This document shows, piece by piece, positions 44,138 through 54,200 of a DNA stretch of 64,000 nt (position 1 is its first letter; every line of letters starts with the position of its first letter). The DNA comes from an uncultured Bacteroidota bacterium. GTDB lineage: Bacteria; Bacteroidota; Bacteroidia; Chitinophagales; Saprospiraceae. A model generated the notes under the pieces. It saw only the letters and a program-made list of their open reading frames with translations, was not told the origin of the DNA and did not search any database. Position numbers and translations under genes: made by a program. The stretch is taken from positions 1-64,000 of the forward strand of contig CALMSX010000074.1 of NCBI GenBank assembly GCA_937872515.1, in the 5' to 3' direction.

Positions 44138-45637
44138 ATGTCTGCAGGTAAAGAAAACTGGGGATCCCGTATTGGTTTGATTTTAGCAATGGCGGGAAAT
44201 GCAGTAGGATTGGGTAATTTTTTAAGATTTCCGGCCCAGGCGATTCAAAATGGAGGTGGTGCCTTTATCATTCCTTATTTGGTTTGTTTTCTATTGATGG
44301 GAATTCCCTTACTCTACATTGAATGGAGCATGGGACGTTTTGGTGGCAAATTTGGTCAGCACAGTACCCCATTTATCTTAGGTGCAATGGGTGGCAAACA
44401 AAAGATGTGGAAGTATTTTGGCGTTTTTGGCATCTTTACAAACATCGCTGTTGCTGCTTATTACTGTTACCTCGAATCATGGACACTATCATGGGCCTAT
44501 CATTCAATTTTAGGCGATTTTAATGGCATGACCCAGGTAGGAGTTCAGGGCTTTTTCGACAACTACATTGCGCTTGGCAGTGCTGAACCCATTATATTTT
44601 GGATCTTATGTCTGGCACTTAATACCTACATCCTTTCCAAAGGACTTAGTGGAGGAGTTGAAATGGCTGCAAAAATTGGCATGCCTTTATTGATTGTTTT
44701 TGGAATATTTTTAGCCTACAAAGGTTACGCAACAACTGCGGGTGTTGATGGAGCCATCAATGATGGTATGGTAGGACTCAACTTTTTGTGGACACCTGAT
44801 TTTCAATCCATTTGGAGTCCAAAAGTTTGGCTGGCAGCTGCGGGTCAGATCTTTTTTACCCTTTCTGTAGGTATGGGAACCATTCATTGTTATGCTTCCT
44901 ACATGAAGGAAAATGAAGACGTTGCCCTCAACTCTATGAGCGCAGGTTGGATGAATGAATTTGTTGAAGTAGTACTGGGAAGTGCCATTGTAATTCCTAT
45001 TGCTGTGGGTTACCTTGGAATTGACAAAGTAAAAGAACTGGGCGGTTTTGCCATGGGCTTTGTTACGCTGCCCTACCTATTTGCACAATGGGGTGATCTT
45101 TTGTCAAAAATGGCGGGATTTATGTGGTTTGGATTATTGTTTTTTGCAGGAATTACCTCAAGTCTGGCTATGGGAACACCCATGATGGGATTTTTAAAGG
45201 ATAATTTCAAATGGACCCACAACCGCTCGGCTATCGCTTTTGGAGCTGCAGTTTTGGTTTTAGGTATCCCTTGTGTAATGTCGCAAAAAGGATTCAATGA
45301 ATACGATTATTGGGCAGGGACAGTTTCTCTGGTAGTATTTGCACTAGCTGAAATTATCTTATTTGCCTGGGTATTTGGCATGGAAAAAGGTTGGGAAGAA
45401 ATTACCCGAGGAGCTGACATCCACGTGCCAAATATTTACAAACCGATCATCCAATACGTAACGCCTATATTTTTACTCGCCGTTTTCGTCGGAAGCATTC
45501 CTGACATAATTAAAAATATATCATCCGACACAGACTTTTGGGGCTGGATTTCCAGAGGTACCCTGATTGCTCTCTTTATGGTTATATCCTATTATGTAAA
45601 AGTGGCCAGTAATAATTTGAAAACCAATAACCTTTAA
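44138..45637 (+). CDS. Sodium-dependent transporter (NSS/SNF family)
   Basis: The 499-residue protein belongs to the neurotransmitter:sodium symporter family, with about eleven membrane segments. Helix 1 is NWGSRIGLILAMAGNAVGLGNFLRFP, with the unwound sodium- and substrate-binding site, and helix 6 is AAAGQIFFTLSVGMGTIHCYASYM. LeuT-like bacterial members take up amino acids. The downstream small gene resembles the MetS partner of MetP, which takes up methionine and alanine, so this may be a MetP-type transporter; substrate is not proven. Confidence 0.85.
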   Translation: MSAGKENWGSRIGLILAMAGNAVGLGNFLRFPAQAIQNGGGAFIIPYLVCFLLMGIPLLYIEWSMGRFGGKFGQHSTPFILGAMGGKQKMWKYFGVFGIFTNIAVAAYYCYLESWTLSWAYHSILGDFNGMTQVGVQGFFDNYIALGSAEPIIFWILCLALNTYILSKGLSGGVEMAAKIGMPLLIVFGIFLAYKGYATTAGVDGAINDGMVGLNFLWTPDFQSIWSPKVWLAAAGQIFFTLSVGMGTIHCYASYMKENEDVALNSMSAGWMNEFVEVVLGSAIVIPIAVGYLGIDKVKELGGFAMGFVTLPYLFAQWGDLLSKMAGFMWFGLLFFAGITSSLAMGTPMMGFLKDNFKWTHNRSAIAFGAAVLVLGIPCVMSQKGFNEYDYWAGTVSLVVFALAEIILFAWVFGMEKGWEEITRGADIHVPNIYKPIIQYVTPIFLLAVFVGSIPDIIKNISSDTDFWGWISRGTLIALFMVISYYVKVASNNLKTNNL

Positions 45638-45640
45638 AAT

Positions 45641-45784
45641 ATGAACAGTTCAGCATTGGTTGTTTTTGTCCTTGCACAGGCTACTGTGATCGGATTTACC
45701 TTGTTTTTTTTCTACAAGGTGCTATTTAGTAAACATATGGAAAAACACGAAGATCATAACCCTAAGACCTACGATGTAACATAA
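45641..45784 (+). CDS. Small single-pass subunit of the NSS transporter (MetS-like)
   Basis: The 47-codon frame starts at ATG 45641, three bases beyond the transporter stop, and ends TAA at 45784. It encodes a short N-terminus, a single hydrophobic segment (ALVVFVLAQATVIGFTLFFF) and a charged C-terminus (FSKHMEKHEDHNPKTYDVT). This matches the MetS-type small subunit of NSS transporters (putative Met/Ala importer small subunit, PF16951-like). It is too short for most automated gene callers but its position and composition are strong support. Confidence 0.75.
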   Translation: MNSSALVVFVLAQATVIGFTLFFFYKVLFSKHMEKHEDHNPKTYDVT

Positions 45785-45845
45785 AAGGCACATTTTGTCA
45801 TGAATAGCAGAAAGCAAATCCGCTACATATTACAAAAATATTTTA

Positions 45846-45853
45846 TATCTTTG
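45846..45853 (+). promoter_or_regulatory. -7 box (TATCTTTG) upstream of the TonB-like gene
   Basis: A full TAnnTTTG match 83 bases upstream of the start codon at 45937. No convincing -33 box. Confidence 0.4.
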
Positions 45854-45936
45854 CTTTCGCTGAACTATTCAGGGATTTAATATTATTTTATGAGTTTTTA
45901 CGTTATTGAATACGTCAAGGCTTAAATTGTGTTGTT

Positions 45937-46866
45937 ATGTATGCTCATGTCTTAGAAAAGCAAAATAAAAGCAAGGGAAGACAAATCAGTATTGTCATTC
46001 ACCTCTTATTATTATTAATCTCATTTTTATACTATTTTCAGGTAGAAGTGAAGGATCCTGATCCGGAAAAACCTTACCGTGTAATGGTGGATTTTGATTT
46101 TCAGGAAAGTTCATTGAGCACCTATGCACATGCAGATGTAGGTGAATCAAGGCCCAAAAATACAGAGGAGCAAAAGGCGGAGGTAAGCGATCCGAAGCCA
46201 GTTGAGACTCAGGTTGAAGAAGAGGTAACCCCAGAATCGGTACCCATTCCGGCGACCCCTACGCCACCTGTGGTAACCAAAACAACAGTTGAAGAATCTC
46301 CTGTAAAGATTGATGAAAGTCCAATCGAAATCGAAAGGCCCGCCAAAGAAGATGTGCCTGTATCAAAACCTAAGACAGAGCCCAGCAAGCCCAATACCCC
46401 AACAAAAACCGGGGCTGGCACGGTGGGAAGCCCAACAGGCACCAGCAATAAGCCTCAATCTAATACCAATGGCAGTGGCCAGGGAAAGTCCAATACCGGA
46501 TCTGGTAAGGGAAGTGACAGCGGACCTGATGTAACATCAGGTGTAGGCAATTCAAGTGATGGTACGGGTGAATATGACGGTAGCGGAGTGGGCATTTTTA
46601 AAAGGAAGGTAATTTACAGAAACATTAGTGCGGTACCTATGACCCAGAGTGGTAAAGTAGTGATCAAAACCTGTATCAACCGCATGGGTAATGTAACCTT
46701 CACGGAAATTATGAATGCTGAAACAACCATCAAAGACAGAACCATTTTGAAAAAAGCGTTGTCAGCAGCTAAGGGTTACAAGTACCAGCCAGACCCAAGG
46801 GCTCCCAAAGAGCAATGTGGTAAACTTACCATTACCCTGGATATAGAGGCATTGAAACAAAAATAG
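45937..46866 (+). CDS. TonB-like energy-transducer protein
   Basis: The 309-residue protein has a short cytoplasmic start, a membrane segment at about residues 18-36 (ISIVIHLLLLLISFLYYF), a Pro/Lys/Glu-rich then Gly/Ser/Asn-rich spacer (residues about 50-215), and a C-terminal domain (VVIKTCINRMGNVTFTEIMNAE, then YKYQPDPRAPKEQCGKLTI) of the TonB/TolA-like class, common in Bacteroidota. It should link proton-motive force at the inner membrane to outer-membrane receptors or to envelope dynamics; ExbB/ExbD genes are not in the window. Confidence 0.75.
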   Translation: MYAHVLEKQNKSKGRQISIVIHLLLLLISFLYYFQVEVKDPDPEKPYRVMVDFDFQESSLSTYAHADVGESRPKNTEEQKAEVSDPKPVETQVEEEVTPESVPIPATPTPPVVTKTTVEESPVKIDESPIEIERPAKEDVPVSKPKTEPSKPNTPTKTGAGTVGSPTGTSNKPQSNTNGSGQGKSNTGSGKGSDSGPDVTSGVGNSSDGTGEYDGSGVGIFKRKVIYRNISAVPMTQSGKVVIKTCINRMGNVTFTEIMNAETTIKDRTILKKALSAAKGYKYQPDPRAPKEQCGKLTITLDIEALKQK

Positions 46867-46929
46867 GCAATCCACCTTTTTTTACTCAAATTGTAGAGTT
46901 TCACTTAACTTTATTGCAGATAAAACAGC

Positions 46930-48090
46930 ATGGAGTTAAGCGAAATTTTATATCATTACGGCGAAGACAGAGACTTGTATTTTAATGCAATGTCGCCCCC
47001 CGTCATCCAGACCAGCAACTTTGTTTTTAAGGACATAGCAGATTTAAAAACCAAGATGGGTGATGAATTCAATCACCATGTCTACTCCAGGGGGAACAAC
47101 CCCACTGTAGAAATATTAAGGAAAAAGATCGCAGCCCTTGAAGGCACTGAAGAATGCCTTGTAGTAGGAAGCGGTGCTACAGCCACAGCAGCTGCCATCA
47201 TAGGCAATGTTCAAGCCGGAGACCACGTCATTTGTGTGCAAAAACCCTATTCCTGGACCCAAAAACTCATCTCAAAGTTCCTGACCAGATTTGGTGTTAA
47301 TTACGATTTTGTAGATGCCCGTGAAATTGATGAGATCGCCCAGCGCATTCAGCCAAATACAAAAGTACTTATGTTGGAAAGTCCCAACACCCTTACTTTT
47401 GAGGTACAGGACCTCAAAGCGTGTGCTCAGCTTGCTCAAAAACATGGCATTGTTACCGTAATTGACAACAGTCATTGTTCGCCCTTGTACCAAAATCCCG
47501 CTTCTTTTGGGATTGATTTGGTGATCCACACAGCCACCAAATATATCAACGGTCATAGTGATGTTGTTATGGGTATGATTTGTGGGTCGGAAGCCATGAT
47601 ACGAAAGATATTTTACTCGGAATTTATGACCCTGGGGCTCAACGTATCACCCCATGATGCTGCTCTTGCCCTTAGGGGATTAAGAACCCTACCGATGCGT
47701 TTGGAAAGAAGCAGCCGAAATGCAGAAAAACTGGTAGACTTCATCTCTTCGCACGATAAGGTAAGGAAGATCTACTTTCCATTTCACAAAGACAACCCCC
47801 AACTGGAACTAGCCAAAAGCCAAATGAGAGGTGCGGGAGGACTTTTTAGTTTTGAATTGGATACCGATAATAAAGAAAGGGTAAACCATTTTGTTGATGC
47901 TCTTGATAAGTTTTTATTGGCTGTGTCCTGGGGCGGTTATGAATCTCTCAAGATGCCGACCCTTGCATTTTATGACTTCCCGGGCCAACCGGATCCTCCA
48001 CTACCCTTTCAATTGGTCAGGTTGTATGCCGGACTTGAAGACGAAGATTATTTGCTCACCAATCTTGACAAAGCTTTAAAAGTGGTGTAA
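46930..48090 (+). CDS. PLP-dependent trans-sulfuration family enzyme (Cys/Met metabolism)
   Basis: The 386-residue protein belongs to the Cys/Met metabolism PLP family (cystathionine gamma-synthase/lyase, methionine gamma-lyase). The PLP lysine is K204 in HTATKYINGHSDVVMG, preceded by VIDNSHCSPLYQNP with the Asp that contacts the pyridine nitrogen, and HVYSRGNNPTVEILRKKIAALEG near the start. Exact reaction cannot be told; the active-site residues around the substrate channel are not diagnostic here. Located 63 bases after the TonB-like gene. Confidence 0.85.
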   Translation: MELSEILYHYGEDRDLYFNAMSPPVIQTSNFVFKDIADLKTKMGDEFNHHVYSRGNNPTVEILRKKIAALEGTEECLVVGSGATATAAAIIGNVQAGDHVICVQKPYSWTQKLISKFLTRFGVNYDFVDAREIDEIAQRIQPNTKVLMLESPNTLTFEVQDLKACAQLAQKHGIVTVIDNSHCSPLYQNPASFGIDLVIHTATKYINGHSDVVMGMICGSEAMIRKIFYSEFMTLGLNVSPHDAALALRGLRTLPMRLERSSRNAEKLVDFISSHDKVRKIYFPFHKDNPQLELAKSQMRGAGGLFSFELDTDNKERVNHFVDALDKFLLAVSWGGYESLKMPTLAFYDFPGQPDPPLPFQLVRLYAGLEDEDYLLTNLDKALKVV

Positions 48091-48095
48091 TTTTG
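48065..48095 (+). promoter_or_regulatory. Promoter (TTG-N20-TAATTTTG) at the end of the PLP gene
   Basis: TTG at 48065-48067 and TAATTTTG at 48088-48095 are 20 bases apart. The -7 box begins at the TAA stop of the PLP gene. It would drive the outer-membrane protein at 48123. Confidence 0.6.
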
Positions 48096-48122
48096 TATTT
48101 TTAAACGCCCAAACTTAAAGCT

Positions 48123-48929
48123 ATGAAATTAACCCTGACGGCAGTCTTATGCCTGTTATTTTATTACCTTCCCTGTCAGTCGACCTATCATTTTCCAGGC
48201 GGAGCCAGCATCCAATCTTTGTGCGGTATATCCGTTTTACTGGAAGGCCCGGAAACTTCCTACCTCAATCCAGCCTCGACAGCTGCCATTAAAGCCAACA
48301 CTGCTATCGACGCAAGCGGTGGTCAATTGCCGGGGCTTTCAAATCTTCTTCAACCCGGGATAGGCATTATTCATAAGATAAAAGGCAGTGTTTTGGGGTT
48401 GAGTATAAGCCGCAACGGCGTTTCTGAATTCAGATACACCCAGCTGGGGTTAAGCTATGCCAGACCCCTATTAAAAAATATGGACATTGGAGTGCGATTG
48501 AATGCGGGCTCGCTTCGCATAAAAGATTATGGCAGTGCATTGCAATTTTCAATAGACCTGGGATTTACAGGATCCATCAATAAGATCTCGAGCCTTGGCT
48601 TTTATGTTACCTACCCCGCTTATACCACTGCTTCTAAAAGCTTAGCAATTCCTTTGAGGCTGGCAGCTGCTTATGGTTACAAAGCCAACACCAAAACAAA
48701 GATGATCCTTGAAATTGAAAAAATAGAAGATCGGACCATAAGTCCAAAGATTGGGTTTGTTTATCAACCTATCACTGCATTGGAAATCAGGTTGAGCACA
48801 GACTTTATGAGAACCATGGCAGGTTGGGGCATGGGCTATAGACTCAAACATAACACCTTAATGACCTCATATACCTATCACCGTGATTTGGGTGGCTTAT
48901 TGGGAATTAGTTTGCAGTGGATGAAATAA
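48123..48929 (+). CDS. Outer-membrane beta-barrel protein, unknown
   Basis: The 268-residue protein has a signal peptide (about residues 1-20, ending PCQS) and many alternating hydrophobic strands (LQFSIDLGFTGSINKISSLGFYVTYP, YSYRHDLGGLLGISLQW-like end), as in porin or PorV/FadL-like barrels. The N-terminal GPETSYLNPAS segment recalls PorV/PorQ-type proteins, which carry T9SS substrates, but the resemblance is weak. A terminator at 48931 closes the transcript. Confidence 0.55.
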   Translation: MKLTLTAVLCLLFYYLPCQSTYHFPGGASIQSLCGISVLLEGPETSYLNPASTAAIKANTAIDASGGQLPGLSNLLQPGIGIIHKIKGSVLGLSISRNGVSEFRYTQLGLSYARPLLKNMDIGVRLNAGSLRIKDYGSALQFSIDLGFTGSINKISSLGFYVTYPAYTTASKSLAIPLRLAAAYGYKANTKTKMILEIEKIEDRTISPKIGFVYQPITALEIRLSTDFMRTMAGWGMGYRLKHNTLMTSYTYHRDLGGLLGISLQWMK

Positions 48930-48930
48930 A

Positions 48931-48959
48931 AAAGGCGAACCGAAGTCCGCCTTTCTTTT
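48931..48959 (+). terminator. Rho-independent terminator
   Basis: Arms AAAGGCG (48931-48937) and CGCCTTT (48948-48954) around a ten-base loop are followed by a T-rich tract on the plus strand (48952-48959) and preceded by an A-tract, so it can end both convergent genes. Confidence 0.65.
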
Positions 48960-48973
48960 ATCAATATAAGATA

Positions 48974-50272
48974 TTATTTGCCTTTTTGCTGAATGGCTTC
49001 AATCTTCGCTTTGTATTCCTGTGATTTGTCCAACTGGCCCTTTCTTGCAAAAATTTCTTTGAGGGCTATCATGGTATTGAGGTCATTGGGATCCAAGGTC
49101 TCTGCTTTCTGGAAAAAAGGCAACGCTTGTTCGAAAATACCTTCCATCTCTGTTTTAATGGTGTTGTATTTTTTAGTGCCCGCGGCAGAAAAGTCATTAG
49201 AAAGTTTGTTCAGATCTGCCGTCATGGCTGCTGCTTTGTTGTAATACAAGGCACCGATGCTATAAGTTGCATCAAAGTTTTTTGGATCTTTACCTAAGGC
49301 CTGGTTATAGTAATCATAAGCCAGGTCAAAATATTCCTGTGATTTAGGCAGGTTACCAGCTTCTCTTTCTTTGGTGACCAATTGATCATAAACATTGCCC
49401 AAGGTAGTGTAAACAGAAACGTTTTCTGGTTCCTTTTGAATGGCCATTTTAAGTTTTTCAACCAACACATCCAATTTACCTTTGCTAAGATAATGATTGA
49501 TTTCAGCAAATAACAAACCTGATTCATCGGGGAACTTTTGACGACCTTCTTCCAGGATTTTCATTGCTCCCTCTTCATCTGACTTGGATTTGATGTTAAA
49601 AATAGCTTCGTAAACCAAAGACTTATCCGTACCTGCTGTATACATATCCATTAATAAAGGCAACAAAACAGCATCATCTGCGTGGCCATAGTAGCCAGAG
49701 ACCACGTTGTAGTATTGAATGTCAGCTTTCAATTGAGGATCATCCAACCTTGATTTTCCACCGTTGTCTTTGATGGTTTTAGAAACCTGAAGATAGGTGT
49801 TGAAGTTGGTAAATGCCGTCATGTAATCTGAAGCCTGAAAAGAGTTGATTCCTGCATTGCTTAACAAGCCCTCCGTTTCCTCTAAGCCTTTAACTGCATC
49901 TTTTGTCTGACCTTTTTTCACTGCCAACTCCATTGCTTTTTGAAAGGCAGCTACCGCTTCCATACCGGCATTGGGCGTTTTTACCTTGTAGGCAGGGTTT
50001 AAGATCAATTGATTGGTTTCTGCGTTTCCAATAGAATTGTAAATTTCTCCTCTTATGATCCAAGATTCCGGATCGCTTTTAACCATTTCATCCTGAAATG
50101 CCCCGCTCATTGCAACGAGGGCTTCATCCAGTTTTCCCATGTTGTTGATGGGATCCTGGTAATATTTTGCCAGGTCCTTGGAAGCGTTTTTGAGTGCCTT
50201 TTTTGCATCTTGTGACCAGCTTGTTCCCACAACCATCGTTAATGCGAAAACAATAAAAAGCAGTTTTTTCAT
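48974..50272 (-). CDS. Exported TPR repeat protein
   Basis: The 432-residue protein has a signal peptide (about residues 1-20, GTSWSQ) and several TPR-type helical pairs (AFQKAMELAVKKGQTKDAV, VYTTLGNVYDQLVTK, LAYDYYNQALGKDPKNFDATYSIGALYY, ALPFFQKAETLDPNDLNTMIAL). It should be periplasmic or outer-membrane associated. The function is unknown. It lies 150 bases downstream of gyrA on the same strand; pairing with gyrA is not obviously functional. Confidence 0.75.
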   Translation of the reverse strand: MKKLLFIVFALTMVVGTSWSQDAKKALKNASKDLAKYYQDPINNMGKLDEALVAMSGAFQDEMVKSDPESWIIRGEIYNSIGNAETNQLILNPAYKVKTPNAGMEAVAAFQKAMELAVKKGQTKDAVKGLEETEGLLSNAGINSFQASDYMTAFTNFNTYLQVSKTIKDNGGKSRLDDPQLKADIQYYNVVSGYYGHADDAVLLPLLMDMYTAGTDKSLVYEAIFNIKSKSDEEGAMKILEEGRQKFPDESGLLFAEINHYLSKGKLDVLVEKLKMAIQKEPENVSVYTTLGNVYDQLVTKEREAGNLPKSQEYFDLAYDYYNQALGKDPKNFDATYSIGALYYNKAAAMTADLNKLSNDFSAAGTKKYNTIKTEMEGIFEQALPFFQKAETLDPNDLNTMIALKEIFARKGQLDKSQEYKAKIEAIQQKGK

Positions 50273-50422
50273 TTTTTTAGTTTGTCAATTAATAATAAAG
50301 AACAATTGAATGACGACGAAGCAAAACAATAACTCTTATACAAAAGTTAATTCTTTGGTTAACAAAGTGTAAAACTCCGGTTAACAATTGTAAGGGTGCA
50401 AAATTAACAAATTTGCGTATTT

Positions 50423-52966
50423 CTATTCCTCTTCGGTACTGAAATCATCAGGAAGAATGTCTAAATTCATCTCTTCCGGCATGATTGGCTCAATTACGGC
50501 CTCTTCCGCTTCTTCACCCGTATTTTTTACTACGGCGATATCCGCTATGCTGTCCTGATCATCCAATCTGATTACTTTAACTCCCTGGGTAGCTCTACCT
50601 GAAACACGGATACTGCCTGCCGCCATTCTGATCATAATGCCCGATGAGGTTGAAATCAACATATCATCGTCCTCATGAACCACTTTGATGGCCACAATTT
50701 TACCCGTTTTTTCGGTTACCTGCAAGGTTTTTACACCTTTCCCTTTTCTCTTAGTAACCCTGTAGTCTTCCAAACTAGATCGTTTGCCATTTCCCTTTTC
50801 TGAGGCGACAAAGATGGTAGTAGTAGGATCTTCCGGATCTACGGTAACCATGCCCACAACCTGATCATCCGGATCTTCATCCAGCTTCATACCTCCCACG
50901 CCTGTAGCACCACGTCCCATATCTCTGACATCGTTTTCTGAGAATCGGATGGCACGTCCATTTCTATTGGCCAGGATAATCTCATTTTTACCGTTGGTGA
51001 GTCGCACTTCAATCAATTGATCACCTTCATTGATAGAGATGGCATTGATACCTGAAGAACGAGGTCTTGAGAATGCCTCAATTACCGTTTTTTTAATGAT
51101 GCCTTTTTTGGTGCAGAAAATGAGGTAATGACTATTTAAAAATTCTTTGTCTTCCAAACTTTCTACCAGGATATAAGCCCTGATTTTGTCATCGGCCGGA
51201 ATTTGAATTATGTTCTGAACGGCCTTACCCAATGAGGTTTTGGTTGCTTCGGGGATGTCAAAAACCCTTAACCAGAAACACCTGCCCAATTCAGTAAAGA
51301 CCAGCATGTGATTGTGGTTATAACCAATCAAAAGATGTTCTACATAATCTTCATCTTTGGTTTTACTGCCACGTGATCCTCTGCCGCCTCTGCTTTGTTG
51401 CTTGTATTCCATCAATCGGGTACGTTTGATGTATCCTGAATGAGAAATGGTAATGGCAACTTGTTCGTTGGGAATCAGATCTTCAATACTGATTTCATCA
51501 TCTGAGTAGTTAATTTCAGTGCGTCTTGCATCGCCGTATCTGTCTTTGATATCGGCCAATTCTTTTCTGACGATGTCTTTTTGCATGTCCTCGCTGGCGA
51601 GAACTGCTTTATAGTGTTCAATTATTTTGATCAGCTCGTCATATTCAGCCTGAATTTTTTCCACTTCCAGACTGACCAAACGCTGGAGCCTCATTTCCAA
51701 GATGGCCTTTGCCTGGATTTCAGACAACTCAAAATTGGCAATCAGACCATCTTTGGCTTCATCCACAGTAGCGGAAGAACGGATGATGGCAATGACCTCA
51801 TCAATATGCGCCAGGGCGATCAACAAACCCGCCAGGATGTGGGCTCTTTCTTCTGCTTTGCGCAATTCATACCGGGTACGCCTGACAATTACTTCTATAC
51901 GGAATTTGATAAACTCATCAATCATTTGACGAATGTTGAGCAATCTTGGTCTGCCGTTTACCAGGGCAATGTTGTTGACCCCGTAAGAGGTCTGAAGTGG
52001 CGTAAATTTATAAAGCTTGGATAGGACCACAGAAGCCATGGCATCCTTTTTCACTTCCACCACCACCCTTAGACCGTTGCGGTCTGATTCATCTCTGATG
52101 GTGCTGATACCTGTGATTTTTTCTTCGACCATCATCTCAGCAATCTTTTCTACCAAGCCTGCTTTATTGACCTGATAAGGAATTTCTGAAATGATGATCG
52201 TTTCCCTTCCTGAATTGTCGGATTCAATATGGGCCTTTCCTCTTACAACTACCCTACCTCTACCCGTGTGAAACGCTTCTTTAACGCCCGACATACCATA
52301 GATGATACCTCCCGTAGGAAAGTCAGGTGCTTTGATAAAGGTGATAATTTCATCGATGGATATTTCCGGGTTATTGATCGTAGCAATAATACCGTCAATC
52401 ACCTCTGTTAGGTTGTGAGGCAGCATATTGGTTGCCATACCCACAGCGATACCAGATGCCCCATTGATGATCAAATTGGGGATTTTTGAAGGCATTACGG
52501 TAGGTTCTTCCAGAGAGTCGTCAAAGTTATTGGCAAAATCAACGGTCTCTTTGTCCAGATCACCCAGGATCTCGTCTGCAATCCTTTCCAGCCTTGCTTC
52601 TGTATAACGCATGGCTGCCGGACTATCACCATCCATTGAGCCAAAGTTTCCTTGCCCATCAACCAGCTTATATCTCAAAGACCAGGGTTGCGCCATTCTG
52701 ACCATGGTGTCATACACAGAACTGTCTCCGTGGGGGTGATATTTACCTAAGACTTCACCCACTATCCTGGCCGACTTCTTATGGGCCTTGTTGTACCCAA
52801 CACCCAATTCCGACATTCCGTACAACACCCTTCTGTGAACAGGTTTCAATCCATCCCTTACATCTGGAAGAGCACGGGCAACAATCACTGACATAGAATA
52901 ATCTATGTAGGCTGTTTTCATCTCATCCTCGATGTTAATTGTTATAATTTTTTGATTATCTGACAT
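50423..52966 (-). CDS. gyrA: DNA gyrase subunit A
   Basis: GyrA cuts and rejoins DNA to introduce negative supercoils with GyrB. The 847-residue protein has [20 protein letters not shown] at the start, and catalytic Tyr121 in [10 protein letters not shown]. The quinolone-resistance region [13 protein letters not shown] has Ser82 and Asp86, equivalent to E. coli Ser83 and Asp87, the sensitive forms. The C-terminal beta-pinwheel contains [12 protein letters not shown], a GyrA-box-like sequence (QRRGGKG in E. coli), which marks it as gyrase rather than topoisomerase IV. The C-terminal tail is acidic (about 25 residues). Confidence 0.96.
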   Translation of the reverse strand: MSDNQKIITINIEDEMKTAYIDYSMSVIVARALPDVRDGLKPVHRRVLYGMSELGVGYNKAHKKSARIVGEVLGKYHPHGDSSVYDTMVRMAQPWSLRYKLVDGQGNFGSMDGDSPAAMRYTEARLERIADEILGDLDKETVDFANNFDDSLEEPTVMPSKIPNLIINGASGIAVGMATNMLPHNLTEVIDGIIATINNPEISIDEIITFIKAPDFPTGGIIYGMSGVKEAFHTGRGRVVVRGKAHIESDNSGRETIIISEIPYQVNKAGLVEKIAEMMVEEKITGISTIRDESDRNGLRVVVEVKKDAMASVVLSKLYKFTPLQTSYGVNNIALVNGRPRLLNIRQMIDEFIKFRIEVIVRRTRYELRKAEERAHILAGLLIALAHIDEVIAIIRSSATVDEAKDGLIANFELSEIQAKAILEMRLQRLVSLEVEKIQAEYDELIKIIEHYKAVLASEDMQKDIVRKELADIKDRYGDARRTEINYSDDEISIEDLIPNEQVAITISHSGYIKRTRLMEYKQQSRGGRGSRGSKTKDEDYVEHLLIGYNHNHMLVFTELGRCFWLRVFDIPEATKTSLGKAVQNIIQIPADDKIRAYILVESLEDKEFLNSHYLIFCTKKGIIKKTVIEAFSRPRSSGINAISINEGDQLIEVRLTNGKNEIILANRNGRAIRFSENDVRDMGRGATGVGGMKLDEDPDDQVVGMVTVDPEDPTTTIFVASEKGNGKRSSLEDYRVTKRKGKGVKTLQVTEKTGKIVAIKVVHEDDDMLISTSSGIMIRMAAGSIRVSGRATQGVKVIRLDDQDSIADIAVVKNTGEEAEEAVIEPIMPEEMNLDILPDDFSTEEE

Positions 52967-53001
52967 TTATATATATAAATTGGATTTTCATCGCTAAGGT
53001 G

Positions 53002-53009
53002 CAAAAATA
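53002..53009 (-). promoter_or_regulatory. gyrA -7 box (TATTTTTG)
   Basis: On the minus strand TATTTTTG matches TAnnTTTG 35 bases before the gyrA start codon. Confidence 0.45.
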
Positions 53010-53169
53010 CACAATTAATGCTAAAAAACCATAAAAAGAGATGGATATATTTAAAAAAATATTATGAAAAAATACAGGGTAAATAGCTGTAAATCAGACC
53101 ATAACATATTATTGGTTAAAAATAGAAGGAGGCAGGGCCAGGAGGGTTTCAAAAGCAGTTCAATTTGAC

Positions 53170-53177
53170 TAATTTTG
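53170..53177 (+). promoter_or_regulatory. -7 box (TAATTTTG) of the glycosyltransferase gene
   Basis: A full TAnnTTTG match 12 bases upstream of the ATG at 53190. The last bases overlap an in-frame TTG at 53175, which is a weak alternative start. Confidence 0.5.
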
Positions 53178-53189
53178 TCTTTATCAGAT

Positions 53190-54086
53190 ATGCTTTCTAT
53201 ACTCATACCCACATACAACAGGAGTGCAATTGAACTCGTTAAATCGCTTTTAAACCAGGGTGAACAGCTTTTTTTACCTTTTGAAATAATAGTAGCGGAA
53301 GATGGAAGTTCTGATGAGTATGTCAAGGCAAATGGCTTGTTGGGCGAATGGCAAGGAGTCAGGTACATAGTTAGAAAAAACAATGTAGGCAGGTCGGCAA
53401 TTCGCAATTTTTTAGGCCAGGAAGCGCAGTTTGAGTACCTGCTTTTTTTAGATTGCGACAGTGCCATCCAAAATCCATTGTTTTTGAAAACTTACGCTTC
53501 TCACATTGGGAAGGACCAGGTAGTGTACGGGGGGACTAACTATATTTCCCAGCACAACACAATGGAAACCCGTCTTCACTACCGTTTTGGGCACGAAAGA
53601 GAAGCCCTTTCAGCAGAAAAAAGGGCTAAAAACCCGGGATTGAATTTTAAAACCAATAATTTTTTGATCCAAAAAGACTTATTGTTGCGATTCCCGTTTG
53701 ATGAGACAATCAAAGGATATGGATATGAAGATGTGGTTTTTGCTGAAAATTTATGTCAAAACGGGGTAAAAATAGTACATATCCACAATCCGGTTATACA
53801 CGAGGGCCTGGACTCAAATGTAAGTTTTTTGACAAAAACAGCTGAAAGTGTAAAAAATCTTGCAAAACTGGTATCGGAAGGCAAAATCAGAAAAACAAGG
53901 CTTACACAGGTCTATGGCGTGGTAAAACCATTGTTTTTTGCTTTGGAGGGACTTTTTTCAGTAATAAACCTCCAAAAAAAGGCTTTTGAACTGTTAAAAA
54001 GAGGGAAAGGAGGCAATCTGTTATTTTCTCTTTGGAAACTGATGCAATATCACCAGGAACAAAAAAGCCTGCCTAAAATTCGTTAA
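53190..54086 (+). CDS. Family 2 glycosyltransferase
   Basis: The 298-residue protein begins MLSILIPTYNRSAIELVKSL, with FEIIVAEDGSSDEYV (nucleotide-sugar binding), FLDCDSAIQNPLFL (DxD-like metal site) and GYGYEDVVFAENL (acceptor/catalytic region, ED motif), the layout of GT2 enzymes, of the Glyco_tranf_2-like chondroitin-synthase/GT2 branch. C-terminal part is helical and charged. It lies alone, so the glycan is unknown. It is cytoplasmic with no membrane anchor. Confidence 0.8.
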   Translation: MLSILIPTYNRSAIELVKSLLNQGEQLFLPFEIIVAEDGSSDEYVKANGLLGEWQGVRYIVRKNNVGRSAIRNFLGQEAQFEYLLFLDCDSAIQNPLFLKTYASHIGKDQVVYGGTNYISQHNTMETRLHYRFGHEREALSAEKRAKNPGLNFKTNNFLIQKDLLLRFPFDETIKGYGYEDVVFAENLCQNGVKIVHIHNPVIHEGLDSNVSFLTKTAESVKNLAKLVSEGKIRKTRLTQVYGVVKPLFFALEGLFSVINLQKKAFELLKRGKGGNLLFSLWKLMQYHQEQKSLPKIR

Positions 54087-54200
54087 TTTCAGACAGGCGG
54101 CTCCCATTTACAAATAAAAATACAGTTTATCTTATCGGTTTGCTGGATAGATTGCAAACATAAAAATATTTTTCATTTTGAGGTAATAAGCAAACTAAAG

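Noticed and set aside
48123..48929. PorV/PorQ assignment for the outer-membrane protein
   Set aside because: Only short similarity (LNPAS) is visible; the whole-length pattern is not diagnostic, so I left it as unknown barrel.
54060..54100. Hairpin at the end of the glycosyltransferase gene as a terminator
   Set aside because: A GCCTG/CAGGC stem can form but with mismatches and no T-run follows.
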